A stretch of 64,000 nucleotides of DNA from Rhodoglobus vestalii (GTDB lineage Bacteria; Actinomycetota; Actinomycetes; Actinomycetales; Microbacteriaceae): the NCBI RefSeq assembly GCF_006788895.1, contig NZ_VFRA01000001.1, positions 992,001-1,056,000 on the forward strand, written 5' to 3'. Both the position numbers and the translations under genes were made by a program. Each line of letters opens with the position of its first letter. Position 1 is the stretch's first letter. Of the stretch, positions 43,573 to 52,386 are shown piece by piece. A model generated the notes under the pieces. The model was not told the origin of the DNA, did not search any database, and was given only the letters and a program-made list of their open reading frames with translations.

Positions 43573-44754
43573 ATGTACGGAAAAGTTCGCGAACAACTCG
43601 TCGAAACGCTCGTCGAAATCACCTCAGCGGGGCTCTATAAGACAGAGCGCCAGCTCGACACTGCCCAAGCTGCGCACATTGAGTCGGGCGGCAAGCCCGT
43701 CCTCAACTTTTGTGCCAACAACTACTTGGGCCTTGCCGATCATCCGCGTATTGTCGCCGCAGCCAAAGAAGCGCTCGACGATTGGGGTTTCGGCATGGCG
43801 AGTGTGCGCTTTATTTGCGGAACGCAAAGTCAGCATGTTGAGTTAGAGAACCGGCTTTCGGCGCTGCTGAGTATGGAGGCGACCATCCTGTTCCCCTCCT
43901 GTTTCGACGCCAACGGCGGCCTCTTTGAGGTGCTGTTGGGTGCCGAGGACGCGGTGATCTCGGACGAGCTTAATCACGCGTCGATCATCGACGGTATTCG
44001 CCTCTCGAAGGCAGCGCGTTACCGCTACAAGAACCGCGACATGGCCGACCTTGAGGCCCAGCTGATTGCCGCGAAGGATGCCCGACGCCGCCTCATCGTC
44101 ACCGACGGTGTCTTCTCGATGGATGGCTATCTTGCACCGCTCGAAACGATCTGCGACCTCGCCGAACAGTACGATGCCATGGTCATGGTTGATGACTCGC
44201 ACGCTGTCGGTTTCGTCGGTGCGACCGGCGCGGGAACCCCCGAGCACTTCGGCGTCTCCGACCGAGTGGACATCATTTCGGGAACCCTCGGCAAAGCACT
44301 CGGTGGAGCCTCCGGTGGGTACATCAGCGCTCACGCCGAAATCGTGGAGTTGCTGCGCCAACGCGCCCGCCCCTACCTGTTCTCCAACGCCGTCGCCCCG
44401 TCAGTGGTGGCAGGCTCGATCGAAGCGCTCAACCTTGTGGCCGAAGGGGCCGAGAGCCGGGCGAAGCTGAAGGCTAATGCGGAGCAGTTCCGCAGCGGCA
44501 TGGCTGAGGCCGGGTTCACGCTACTGCCGGGCGAGCATCCGATCATTCCGGTCATGTTCGCCGACGAGCACGAGGCTGCTGCGATGGCGGATGCTCTGCT
44601 CCAGCATGGCGTTTATGTGATCGCGTTCTCGTTCCCTGTCGTGCCGCTCGGCAAAGCCCGTATTCGCGTGCAGCTGTCGGCCGCGCACTCCCGCGACGAC
44701 ATCCAGCGTTGCGTAAAGGCGTTCGATGCGGCACGGGAGTCGATCGCGGCGTAG
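43573..44754 (+). CDS. kbl: Glycine C-acetyltransferase (2-amino-3-ketobutyrate CoA ligase)
   Basis: 393 residues, alpha-oxoamine synthase family. [55 protein letters not shown] and the PLP lysine in [18 protein letters not shown]. Works directly after Tdh. TTAGGAGAACAG is the ribosome-binding site. Cytosolic; the tdh-kbl pair is the standard threonine catabolic operon. Confidence 0.96.
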   Translation: MYGKVREQLVETLVEITSAGLYKTERQLDTAQAAHIESGGKPVLNFCANNYLGLADHPRIVAAAKEALDDWGFGMASVRFICGTQSQHVELENRLSALLSMEATILFPSCFDANGGLFEVLLGAEDAVISDELNHASIIDGIRLSKAARYRYKNRDMADLEAQLIAAKDARRRLIVTDGVFSMDGYLAPLETICDLAEQYDAMVMVDDSHAVGFVGATGAGTPEHFGVSDRVDIISGTLGKALGGASGGYISAHAEIVELLRQRARPYLFSNAVAPSVVAGSIEALNLVAEGAESRAKLKANAEQFRSGMAEAGFTLLPGEHPIIPVMFADEHEAAAMADALLQHGVYVIAFSFPVVPLGKARIRVQLSAAHSRDDIQRCVKAFDAARESIAA

Positions 44755-44823
44755 GGAACCCTCGCCATAACTGTTTTCATGATGAGGGGAAATATCCCGC
44801 TGCACGCCCGCGTTGCCTCTGAC

Positions 44824-45861
44824 ATGAAAGCAATTGTTTACAGCGAGACCGGTGACCCATCCGTACTTCAGCTCGTTGATCGCCCGGTGCTCGAACCCGG
44901 GCCCGATGAGGTGCGGGTGCGGATCGTGGTGAGCGGTGTGAACCCCACCGACTGGAAGTCGCGCCGGGGTGCCGCACCCGGCCAGGCGTTGCCATTCGAT
45001 GATGTTGTGCCCGGCCAAGACGGCGCCGGTATCGTCGAGGCGATCGGCACTGGCGTGCAGCACGTGAGCGTCGGCGACCGGGTGTGGCTGGCGCTCGCCG
45101 CCTACCAACGGGCAAGCGGCGGCACAAGCCAAGAACATGCGGTGCTTCCCGCAGAGCGAGTTTTCGCCCTGCCCGCTCACGCCAGCTTCGACCAAGGCGC
45201 AAGCCTGGGAGTGCCAGCCATCACGGCATACCGTGCGTTGACGGTGGCCGAAGACGGACCAGACCGACTGCATCCGACCGCCTTAGCCGACACAGTCGTG
45301 CTCGTGGCTGGCGGAGCAGGCGCGGTCGGGCACGCAGCAATCCAACTCGCCCGCTGGGCCGGAGCAACCGTCATCACCACCGTCAGCGGACCGGTGAAGG
45401 CTGCGCTCGCGACCGCCGCTGGCGCACAGCACGTGCTCACCTACACCGACCCCGGCATCGACATCGTCAGCCAGATTCGACAGATCGCGCCGGACGGCGT
45501 TGACATCATCGTCGAAGTTGCCCCCGCCCAGAATGCTGAACTTGACCTCGCTGTCATCCGCAATCGTGGATCGATCGCCGTCTACGCCAACAATGGCGGA
45601 GACCTCATGACACTCGATGTGCGCCGCAACTTCAGCCTCAACGTTCGATACCAGTTCGTGCTGCTGTACACGGTGGGCATCGATGCTATTCAGTCGGCGG
45701 CTCAGGCCATCAACGTCGCACTCGGTGATGGTGCGCTGGCCGTCGGGGAAGACAGCGGTCTGCCCCTGCACCGCTTCGATCTTGCACACACACCGGATGC
45801 TCACGCCCTGGTCGAGAGCGGAGCCGTCGGCAAAGTGCTGATTGACGTTGCGGCCGAGTAA
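44824..45861 (+). CDS. NADPH:quinone reductase-type MDR oxidoreductase
   Basis: 345 residues beginning MKAIVYSETGDPSVLQLVD; longer in-frame starts at 44779 lack homology. Zeta-crystallin-like pattern: RIVVSGVNPTDWKSRRG, PGQDGAGIVEAIGTGVQ and the NADPH loop VAGGAGAVGHAAIQLARWAG. No zinc-ligand cysteines. It reduces quinones or enones with NADPH. It follows kbl by about 70 bp but is not part of threonine catabolism as far as known. Confidence 0.9.
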   Translation: MKAIVYSETGDPSVLQLVDRPVLEPGPDEVRVRIVVSGVNPTDWKSRRGAAPGQALPFDDVVPGQDGAGIVEAIGTGVQHVSVGDRVWLALAAYQRASGGTSQEHAVLPAERVFALPAHASFDQGASLGVPAITAYRALTVAEDGPDRLHPTALADTVVLVAGGAGAVGHAAIQLARWAGATVITTVSGPVKAALATAAGAQHVLTYTDPGIDIVSQIRQIAPDGVDIIVEVAPAQNAELDLAVIRNRGSIAVYANNGGDLMTLDVRRNFSLNVRYQFVLLYTVGIDAIQSAAQAINVALGDGALAVGEDSGLPLHRFDLAHTPDAHALVESGAVGKVLIDVAAE

Positions 45862-45977
45862 TTTCCGCCGGGCTGTAACAAAGTTCGGGGGTGCGGCATC
45901 CGTCACCAGCACCACCAGCGAATGGGGCACGTTAAGCCTCGTTGGTGCTGCCTTTCATCAGTGAAGCCGTCGCAGAC

Positions 45978-46089
45978 TGCAAGCGCTTTCATATATGCTC
46001 CATGGGGCAAGGGCGCAGCATGCCCCCTTTGCCGAAATGAACAACCTTTTCGGGGAGGAATCGCAACGACGCATGTGCAAGCGCTTAGC
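45978..46089 (+). promoter_or_regulatory. Pair of LacI/GalR-type operators upstream of the glucosidase gene
   Basis: TGCAAGCGCTTTCA at 45978-45991 and TGCAAGCGCTTAGC at 46076-46089 share the core TGCAAGCGCTT, the consensus half-sites of LacI-family proteins around a central CG. Their centres are 98 bp apart. CATATATG between them may include a -10. The LacI regulator encoded at 47936 is the obvious binder; two sites allow looping. Confidence 0.8.
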
Positions 46090-46120
46090 TATTCTGGAAG
46101 AAAGCGATACTGTGGCGAGT

Positions 46121-47851
46121 ATGACAAGCGTTCTCTCGAGCAGCCAATGGTGGCGTTCCGCCGTGATTTATCAGATCTACCCGAGGTCGTTCGCCGACTC
46201 TAATGGCGACGGTATGGGGGATCTTCTCGGCATCCGTGACAGGTTGCCCGAACTCGCCGAGCTCGGTATCGACGCCGTCTGGCTGTCGCCGTTCTACACC
46301 TCACCACAACGCGATGCTGGCTACGACGTTGCCGATTACTGCGACGTCGACCCGCTCTTCGGCACACTCGACGACTTCGACTCAATGACTGCGCGTGCGC
46401 ACGAACTCGGATTACGCGTCATCGTCGATCTCGTGCCCAACCATTCGTCCAGCGCGCACCTGTGGTTCCAAGAAGCGCTTCTCGCAGCACCGGGCAGCGA
46501 AGAACGAGCCCGCTACATGTTCCGAGACGGCCGCGGCGACAACGGAGAACTCCCACCCAATAACTGGGAATCTGTCTTCGGAGGTCGAGCGTGGACACGC
46601 ACCGAAACCACCGACGGCACCCCCGGCCAGTGGTACCTGCACCTCTTCGACAGCTCCCAACCCGATTTCGACTGGAACAACCCCTGGGTGCGACACCAGT
46701 TCGAAAATGTACTGCGCTTCTGGCTCGACCGCGGTGTTGACGGTTTCCGGGTAGATGTCGCCCACGGGATGATCAAAGCCGACGATCTGCCCGACTGGAG
46801 TCCTCCCTCCTCCGGTGGCAGCATGGGCGGGGCCGGTGCGATAGAGGCCACTGAACCTACCGACGGCGAGGCAACAGCTGACCAACTCGCGGCATCCCGA
46901 GCACCGTTCTGGGGCCAGGACGGCGTTCACGAGATTTACCGTCAGTGGCGCACAATTCTCAACAGCTACGACGGTGAGCGCATCTTGGCCGCCGAAGCCT
47001 GGGTTGACCCGCTCACTGACACGGCGAAGTGGGTGCGCCCCGACGAAATGCATCAGGCTTTCAATTTTGCGTACTTGGAGACTCCGTGGGCGGCCGGGGC
47101 CCTGCGCACTGTTATTGACGCCTCAATCAGTGCCTTCTCTGAGGTCGATGCACCCAGCACGTGGGTGCTGTCTAACCACGATGTGGTGCGGCACGCTTCA
47201 CGGCTTGCCCTCACCGCCGAGAGCCCACAGGGCCACGGCATCGGGCCGCACTCCGCCGGGCTACCCGACCGAGAGCTGGGGCTGCGCCGAGCTCGAGCAG
47301 CCACCGCACTTATGCTCGCGCTGCCAGGAAGTGCCTACATTTATCAGGGTGAAGAACTGGGCCTACCCGAGATGATCGCCCTACCCGATAACGCCCGGCA
47401 AGATCCGACCTGGTTCCGCACCAATGGCGAACGATACGGGCGCGATGGCTGCCGCGTGCCGATTCCTTGGGAGGCCGAGTCTGTCGCCTACGGCTTCAGT
47501 GCCTCTGGCGCGTCATGGTTGCCGCAACCCGCGGATTGGGCGCCGTTCGCTCGTAACGCCCAGCGCAACGTCAGCGACTCAACACTGACGATGTACACCC
47601 AGCTCCTCGCACTGCGACGCGCTCATGAGCTGGCAACGGGCGAACTTGAATGGTTGGAGACCCCCCATGCCGCCGTGCTTGCTCTGCGCAACAGCGATGT
47701 ACTGGTGTACGCCAACACAGGACATGATGCGGTGCCGCTACCTACCGGTGAGGTGCTGCTGTCGAGTGGCCCCCTCAGCGATGAGCAGCTACCAGCAGAC
47801 ACGACCGTATGGCTGCGCGCCTACCCGCTTGCTTCCGCTGGCCAGCAGTGA
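46121..47851 (+). CDS. GH13 alpha-glucosidase / oligo-1,6-glucosidase
   Basis: 576 residues from ATG 46121 (a GTG at 46112 is possible). It opens WWRSAVIYQIYPRSFADSNG. Catalytic residues: nucleophile Asp in GVDGFRVDVAHGMIK, acid/base Glu in ILAAEAWVDP, transition-state Asp in VLSNHDVVRH. It also has the calcium-site-like SNGDGMGDL of oligo-1,6-glucosidases. It hydrolyses terminal alpha-glucosyl bonds of maltose/isomaltose/trehalose-like sugars in the cytosol. No sugar transporter is next to it. Regulated by the LacI protein encoded 85 bp downstream. Confidence 0.93.
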   Translation: MTSVLSSSQWWRSAVIYQIYPRSFADSNGDGMGDLLGIRDRLPELAELGIDAVWLSPFYTSPQRDAGYDVADYCDVDPLFGTLDDFDSMTARAHELGLRVIVDLVPNHSSSAHLWFQEALLAAPGSEERARYMFRDGRGDNGELPPNNWESVFGGRAWTRTETTDGTPGQWYLHLFDSSQPDFDWNNPWVRHQFENVLRFWLDRGVDGFRVDVAHGMIKADDLPDWSPPSSGGSMGGAGAIEATEPTDGEATADQLAASRAPFWGQDGVHEIYRQWRTILNSYDGERILAAEAWVDPLTDTAKWVRPDEMHQAFNFAYLETPWAAGALRTVIDASISAFSEVDAPSTWVLSNHDVVRHASRLALTAESPQGHGIGPHSAGLPDRELGLRRARAATALMLALPGSAYIYQGEELGLPEMIALPDNARQDPTWFRTNGERYGRDGCRVPIPWEAESVAYGFSASGASWLPQPADWAPFARNAQRNVSDSTLTMYTQLLALRRAHELATGELEWLETPHAAVLALRNSDVLVYANTGHDAVPLPTGEVLLSSGPLSDEQLPADTTVWLRAYPLASAGQQ

Positions 47852-47865
47852 GACACACCAATGGC

Positions 47866-47879
47866 TATAATTGTCAATT
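47866..47879 (+). promoter_or_regulatory. lacI-family gene promoter with AATTG dyad
   Basis: A perfect TATAAT at 47866-47871 overlaps AATTG-T-CAATT (47869-47879), a 5-bp dyad. This gives the regulator its own promoter 65-70 bp before its start. Confidence 0.5.
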
Positions 47880-47935
47880 GAGTATTCGCGGCTAACCCCA
47901 CGCGAATCTCCCCATCCACCAATGAAGGGCAGCTG

Positions 47936-48952
47936 ATGGTGAGCATCGAAGACGTCGCTCGTCGTGCTGGCGTCTCGACCGCAACCGTTTCTCGTGCTCT
48001 GAGTGGCAACGGTCGCGTGTCTGCCGCTGCTCATCAAAAAGTGACAGAAGCCGCTACTGCTCTTGACTATGTTGTGTCATCGAGCGCATCAAGTTTGGCT
48101 TCAGGGCGCACCAAAAATGTGGGGCTGATGGTGCCGTATTTGACGCGCTGGTTTTTCACCTCTGTCGTGGAAGGTGCGCAGCAAGCGCTCATGCGACACG
48201 GCTACGACGTGACGCTCTATAACCTTTCCGGGAGTGTGGCTGAACGCGAGAGCGTATTTGATGTGTTCTTGCAGCGACAGCGCATCGACGGGATCATTAC
48301 TGTTTCGCTGAAGCTCTCCGGCACCGAGGTAGAGCGTTTGCACGCGTTTGGCAAGCCAGTGGTTGGGGTGGGTGGCCCCATTGATGGCGTGCGCACTTTG
48401 ACCTTGGATGATGACGCAGTGTCGAGCATCGCTACCAGTCACCTGCTCGCACTCGGGCATACCCGCATTGCCCACATCGGCGGGTCCGAGGACTTTGACC
48501 TTGAGTTCCACATTCCCACCAATCGGCGCCACGGCTACGAGATGGCCCTGCGCAATGCGGGAATCACACCACGTCCCGAGTATTTTTCCACCGCCGATTT
48601 TACGATCGAGGGCGGCTACCACGCGGCAAAGCAGTTGCTCGGCAGCCCGCTGGAACGCCCCACCGCCATCTTTGCTTCGTCGGATGAGATGGCTATCGGC
48701 TGCATTCTTGCCGCACGCGATCTGGGTTTAGTTGTGCCGCGAGATATTTCTATCATTGGAATCGATGGCCACGAGCTCTCGGAGTTCTTTGGGCTCACCA
48801 CAGTGGCTCAGTACCCGGAAAAACAGGGTGCGCATGCCGTGAAGATTCTGATGAACTTGCTTGTTCCCGGTAAGCATCCTGAGATTCCCGAGAACACGCC
48901 CCTCGGTTATGACTTGGTGGTGCGGTCGAGCACAAGTCGCCCACCAGAGTAG
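47936..48952 (+). CDS. LacI-family transcriptional regulator
   Basis: 338 residues. HTH MVSIEDVARRAGVSTATVSR with the hinge helix (SSSASSLASGRTKNVGLM), then a periplasmic-binding-like sensor domain (KPVVGVGGPIDGVRTLTLDD, HLLALGHTRIAHIGGSEDFD, IFASSDEMAIGCILAARDLG). Controls the upstream glucosidase gene through two operators. AGGGCAGCTG before the ATG is the ribosome-binding site. The effector is probably a maltose- or trehalose-type sugar. Confidence 0.95.
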   Translation: MVSIEDVARRAGVSTATVSRALSGNGRVSAAAHQKVTEAATALDYVVSSSASSLASGRTKNVGLMVPYLTRWFFTSVVEGAQQALMRHGYDVTLYNLSGSVAERESVFDVFLQRQRIDGIITVSLKLSGTEVERLHAFGKPVVGVGGPIDGVRTLTLDDDAVSSIATSHLLALGHTRIAHIGGSEDFDLEFHIPTNRRHGYEMALRNAGITPRPEYFSTADFTIEGGYHAAKQLLGSPLERPTAIFASSDEMAIGCILAARDLGLVVPRDISIIGIDGHELSEFFGLTTVAQYPEKQGAHAVKILMNLLVPGKHPEIPENTPLGYDLVVRSSTSRPPE

Positions 48953-48965
48953 TTGGTTGGCTCGC

Positions 48966-49574
48966 TTAGCGCCGAGGCTCAACAAGACGCCGCGCTGCTG
49001 CACGCACTGACTCGGCTCGCGTAGCGTCGTCTTCGGCGAACTCGGCGGATCCCAGTGATCGCAGTTCTGCCGGCGCTCGCTCCCAATTGCTGGCGACAGC
49101 AAGCAGCAGGGCAAGCAGTTCCTCTGGTTTCCATGTGGCATCCACGATGCCGCGCTCTTGAGCATCACGGATGACGGCAAGCTTGTGCCGGTATCCCTCC
49201 ACCCGAGCTTGCGAAAAAGCGCCAAGTTTTTCGACATCGTGCAGCCACGCCCACATGGTGACGCGCTGGGCAGCCTCTTCTGACACAAAGTAGGTGTGCA
49301 GTCGCACCGTGTATTCGACGAGGTCGGCATCAATGGGCACAGCACGGGCAAGTTGGTCGAGGCCCGTTTGCATCACGTGATCGAAGAGCGCGTCCTTGTC
49401 ACCAAACCAAGCGTAGATGCGCTCCTTGCTCGCTTTCGCTGTCTGGGCGATGCGATTGATGCGCGCGCCGGCCACGCCGTACTCAGCGAATTCGGCGGCG
49501 GCGGCCGCAAGAACTCGCTGTTTTGTTTCCCGGCCACGGAGCTGATCCCGCGGCGTTTCTGTTGAAACCACCAA
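48966..49574 (-). CDS. TetR-family regulator
   Basis: 202 residues. N-terminal HTH: QRVLAAAAAEFAEYGVAGAR, INRIAQTAKASKERIYAWFG then DKDALF. The C-terminal ligand domain resembles TetR_C members that sense hydrophobic compounds. Divergent from the DJ-1-like gene with three GGTTTGG-containing operators in between (49588-49667), so it represses itself and that operon. Confidence 0.94.
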   Translation of the reverse strand: MVVSTETPRDQLRGRETKQRVLAAAAAEFAEYGVAGARINRIAQTAKASKERIYAWFGDKDALFDHVMQTGLDQLARAVPIDADLVEYTVRLHTYFVSEEAAQRVTMWAWLHDVEKLGAFSQARVEGYRHKLAVIRDAQERGIVDATWKPEELLALLLAVASNWERAPAELRSLGSAEFAEDDATRAESVRAAARRLVEPRR

Positions 49575-49587
49575 ACACCTCCAAATC

Positions 49588-49667
49588 GAACCGGTTGGTT
49601 TGACTTAGCCTACACGCCGACATAGTGTCGAACCAATTGGTTTGGTAAAGAGCCAATCGGTTTGGTT
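49588..49667. promoter_or_regulatory. Three TetR operators in the divergent promoter
   Basis: GAACCGGTTGGTTTGAC (49588-49604), GAACCAATTGGTTTGG (49630-49645) and GCCAATCGGTTTGGTT (49652-49667) share ACC(A/G)(A/G)TTGGTTTGG; the second contains the 12-bp palindrome AACCAATTGGTT. One site is beside the TetR gene start and two are beside the DJ-1-like gene start. Confidence 0.78.
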
Positions 49668-49677
49668 AGGAGTTGTA

Positions 49678-50382
49678 ATGACAAACGTACTCATGGTTCT
49701 TTCGGCAGCATCGCACTGGACTCTCGCCGACGGCACTCAGCACCCCACTGGTGTCTGGGCTGAAGAATTTCTTGAGCCGCACCGCATCTTCACCGAAGCC
49801 GGCTGGAAGATTCAGCTCGCGAGCCCCGGCGGAAGCGCGCCAACGTTCGACCCCACAAGCCTGAGCGAGGCGGGTGCGGGTTCGGCCGAACGTGTCCACG
49901 AATTTGAGCAACGCATCAGCGCTCTCGACTCGGTGTTGCAACATCCGCTGCGGTTGGATGCCGTCAACATCGGTGACTACGACGTGATCTTCTACCCTGG
50001 CGGACACGCCCCCATGGAAGACCTCGCCGTCGACGAAGACTCCGGTCAGCTCATCGTTGAGGCCGTGAAGTCGAACACCACACTCGGGGTGCTCTGCCAC
50101 GCCCCGGCCGCGCTGCTGGCAGCTCATGACAGGTCGAATGGCGAGTGGGTTCTCAAAGGCCGCAAAATGACCGGCTTTGCCAACAGCGAGGAACACATTG
50201 GCGGACTCGCCGATAAGGCCAAGTGGCTTGTAGAAACTCGTCTTGTCGATCTTGGTGCCGACTACTCCCAGGCCGCAGAGCCCTTCGCCCCCTACGTTGT
50301 GGTCGACGGCGAGCTATACACCGGGCAGAACCCTGCATCATCTGTCGCCGTTGCCGAGCGCATCGTCGCCGACAAGTCGTAG
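49678..50382 (+). CDS. DJ-1/PfpI-family protein (type 1 glutamine amidotransferase fold, glyoxalase-like)
   Basis: 234 residues from ATG 49678 with TTAGGAG upstream. FYPGGHAPMEDLAVDE and GVLCHAPAALLAA give the nucleophile Cys in LCHAP and its acidic helper, as in Hsp31/glutathione-independent glyoxalase III and related chaperone-deglycases. It acts on glyoxals or methylglyoxal adducts. Paired with the downstream NADP oxidoreductase and TetR control, it looks like a reactive-carbonyl defence unit. Confidence 0.9.
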   Translation: MTNVLMVLSAASHWTLADGTQHPTGVWAEEFLEPHRIFTEAGWKIQLASPGGSAPTFDPTSLSEAGAGSAERVHEFEQRISALDSVLQHPLRLDAVNIGDYDVIFYPGGHAPMEDLAVDEDSGQLIVEAVKSNTTLGVLCHAPAALLAAHDRSNGEWVLKGRKMTGFANSEEHIGGLADKAKWLVETRLVDLGADYSQAAEPFAPYVVVDGELYTGQNPASSVAVAERIVADKS

Positions 50383-50435
50383 CGACAGCAGGCTAGCGCC
50401 TTTCACCACTTTTCATTAGCATCACGGAGGTCTTC

Positions 50436-51443
50436 ATGAGCACCACGACCAGCACCCAATGGCAACTCATCGCTCGTCCCACCGGGGAGCCCACGCGCGA
50501 TAACGTCTCCCCTGTTCAGGTGGAGCTGCCAGAACTCACCACGGGCGAAGTGCGCGTTCGCAACACGTTCCTTTCGGTTGATCCCTACATGCGCGGGCGC
50601 ATGAATGAGGGCCGTTCGTACGTTGCCCCGTATGCACTCAACGAAACGATGGGTGGTGCGGCAGTCGGTGAAGTCATCGAGTCGAACGCTGAGTCACTGT
50701 CGGTTGGCACGCTCGTGCAGCATCAACTGGGGTGGCGCGACATCTCACAGGGCCCCGCCGACCAGTTCACGGCACTGCCAAACGTTCCGGGCGTCTCCCC
50801 TTCGCTGTTTCTCAGCGTTCTTGGCATTACAGGAATCACGGCCTGGACTGGCCTCACCCAGATCGCCGAGCTCAAGCACGGCGACACCGTCTTCGTTTCG
50901 GGCGCCGCTGGCGGCGTCGGCACCATGGTCGGTCAGATCGCACGCCTCCTCGGTGCATCCCGCGTCGTCGGCAGTGCCGGCACCGCCGAGAAGGTTGAAC
51001 TGCTCACCAGCAAGTACGGCTATGACGCAGCATTCAACTACCGTGATGGGGATGTCGCTGGCCAGCTGAGAAAAGCGGCACCCGATGGCATCGATGTTTA
51101 CTTCGATAACGTCGGTGGCGAACACCTCTCGGCGGCACTTGGAGCGTTCAATGACGGCGGTCGCGCAGCGATCTGTGGCGCAATTTCGCTCTATAACGCT
51201 ACGGCTGACACCGGCATCCAGAACAGCTCAAACATTGTGACCCGTGGGCTCACCCTCAAGGGGTTCACAATGCCAAGCTACTTTCATCTCGCACCCCAGT
51301 TCGCTGAGGCAATGCGCGGCTGGCTCAGTGACGGCAAGATCGCGTACGACGAAACCATCACTGACGGCATCGACAACGCTTTCGATGCTTTCACCGGCAT
51401 GATGAATGGGGCCAACGTCGGCAAGGCAATCGTTCGCCTGTAG
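50436..51443 (+). CDS. NADP-dependent oxidoreductase (MDR, alkenal/enone reductase type)
   Basis: 335 residues. RNTFLSVDPYMRGRMNEGRS is the family marker of the PTGR/CurA-like branch; the NADPH loop is VSGAAGGVGTMVGQIARLLG and the C-terminal motif is GFTMPSYFHLAPQF. No zinc ligands. It reduces alpha,beta-unsaturated carbonyls. 53 bp after the DJ-1-like gene, so the two are one TetR-controlled operon against reactive carbonyls. TCACGGAGGTCTTC is its ribosome-binding site. Confidence 0.92.
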   Translation: MSTTTSTQWQLIARPTGEPTRDNVSPVQVELPELTTGEVRVRNTFLSVDPYMRGRMNEGRSYVAPYALNETMGGAAVGEVIESNAESLSVGTLVQHQLGWRDISQGPADQFTALPNVPGVSPSLFLSVLGITGITAWTGLTQIAELKHGDTVFVSGAAGGVGTMVGQIARLLGASRVVGSAGTAEKVELLTSKYGYDAAFNYRDGDVAGQLRKAAPDGIDVYFDNVGGEHLSAALGAFNDGGRAAICGAISLYNATADTGIQNSSNIVTRGLTLKGFTMPSYFHLAPQFAEAMRGWLSDGKIAYDETITDGIDNAFDAFTGMMNGANVGKAIVRL

Positions 51444-51480
51444 TGTCAGCTCAAGCTCAACGGTAGTGTCAGCTCAAGCT
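51441..51480. repeat. Short tandem direct repeat between two convergent genes
   Basis: TAGTGTCAGCTCAAGCT occurs at 51441-51457 and 51464-51480, spaced by 6 bp. The first copy contains the stop of the oxidoreductase gene and the second abuts the stop of the heliorhodopsin gene. No hairpin is formed. Confidence 0.75.
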
Positions 51481-52283
51481 TAACTGGCGATTGCGGGGAT
51501 GATCGCACCCGAGAACACTTGCCAGGCGAGTGCTGTCTTGGCGACCAAGCTCAACGTGATGTAGGTGCGCTCGCCCTGCAGGTAGCTCTTCCACTTGCCG
51601 ATCTGCTTGTACTGGAGCCACTGGTTGATCGCGAAGGTGTTGAAGAACACAAACAGCGAAATGACGATACCGACGACGAAGCTGGGAGCAGCAACCTCGT
51701 TTTCGCTTCCGGGGCGCAAGAAGTAGATGAGGATCAGGATCCACGGCACGATTCCTACCATGGAGCCAAAGATGAAGGGCAGCAGCCCCCCTGATCCGGG
51801 CTGCTCGTACTTCTCTTGGAGTGCCCCGAAGAGGATCATTGCAGCATTTACGGCAAACACGGCGAACAGTGCGGCGATGTCGGTCACGCCGTTGATGGCC
51901 AGGATGAGCCAGATCATGATCGATGAGCTCAGTGAGTACTCTGTCCAGCGGAAGTAGTTGCGGCTCTGCAGCAGACCATTCTTGTAGCGGCCGAAAAATA
52001 GTGGGCTCGAGATGAGGAAATGGAAGAGCGCGCTGAGCGCAAGGAATACGACAACCCCGATACCGATGTTGATTTCAAAGACCGTCACTCGCTCGGGTGG
52101 GATCGGTACGCCGGGAGGGCCAGCCAAATAGTCTGCCGTCACCGCAAACATGACTTGCGTGCTGAGCGTGGTGAGTACAACCGCGAAACCAATGGCCTGC
52201 AGGAGGTGCAGAATGCCTGCGACGACGTTGTAGGTGCGCAGTCGATCTACCTGCTGCTCGGGAGAATAGACCTTCTTTGCCAT
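51480..52283 (-). CDS. Heliorhodopsin
   Basis: 267 residues, seven predicted TM helices, no signal peptide. The conserved heliorhodopsin features are visible: His26 in GILHLLQAIGF (TM1), His88 in ALSALFHFLISSPLF (TM2), the counter-ion Glu115 in RWTEYSLSSSIMIW (TM3), and the retinal Schiff-base Lys249 in YITLSLVAKTALAWQ (TM7). Heliorhodopsins have inverted topology (N-terminus inside) and no ion pumping; light sensing and stress-related roles are proposed. AAGGGA precedes the ATG. It sits between a carbonyl-defence operon and a GNAT gene. Retinal is required; the retinal genes at 20-21 kb in this window are broken. Confidence 0.92.
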   Translation of the reverse strand: MAKKVYSPEQQVDRLRTYNVVAGILHLLQAIGFAVVLTTLSTQVMFAVTADYLAGPPGVPIPPERVTVFEINIGIGVVVFLALSALFHFLISSPLFFGRYKNGLLQSRNYFRWTEYSLSSSIMIWLILAINGVTDIAALFAVFAVNAAMILFGALQEKYEQPGSGGLLPFIFGSMVGIVPWILILIYFLRPGSENEVAAPSFVVGIVISLFVFFNTFAINQWLQYKQIGKWKSYLQGERTYITLSLVAKTALAWQVFSGAIIPAIAS

Positions 52284-52386
52284 GGATGTTTCCCTTCAAC
52301 GGTGTGGATACCAAGCTAGCACTATCTGCAACAGAGACCACGGCGCACCCACCCATAATGGGGTGGGGTCTGCGGCAGCTGTGTGG

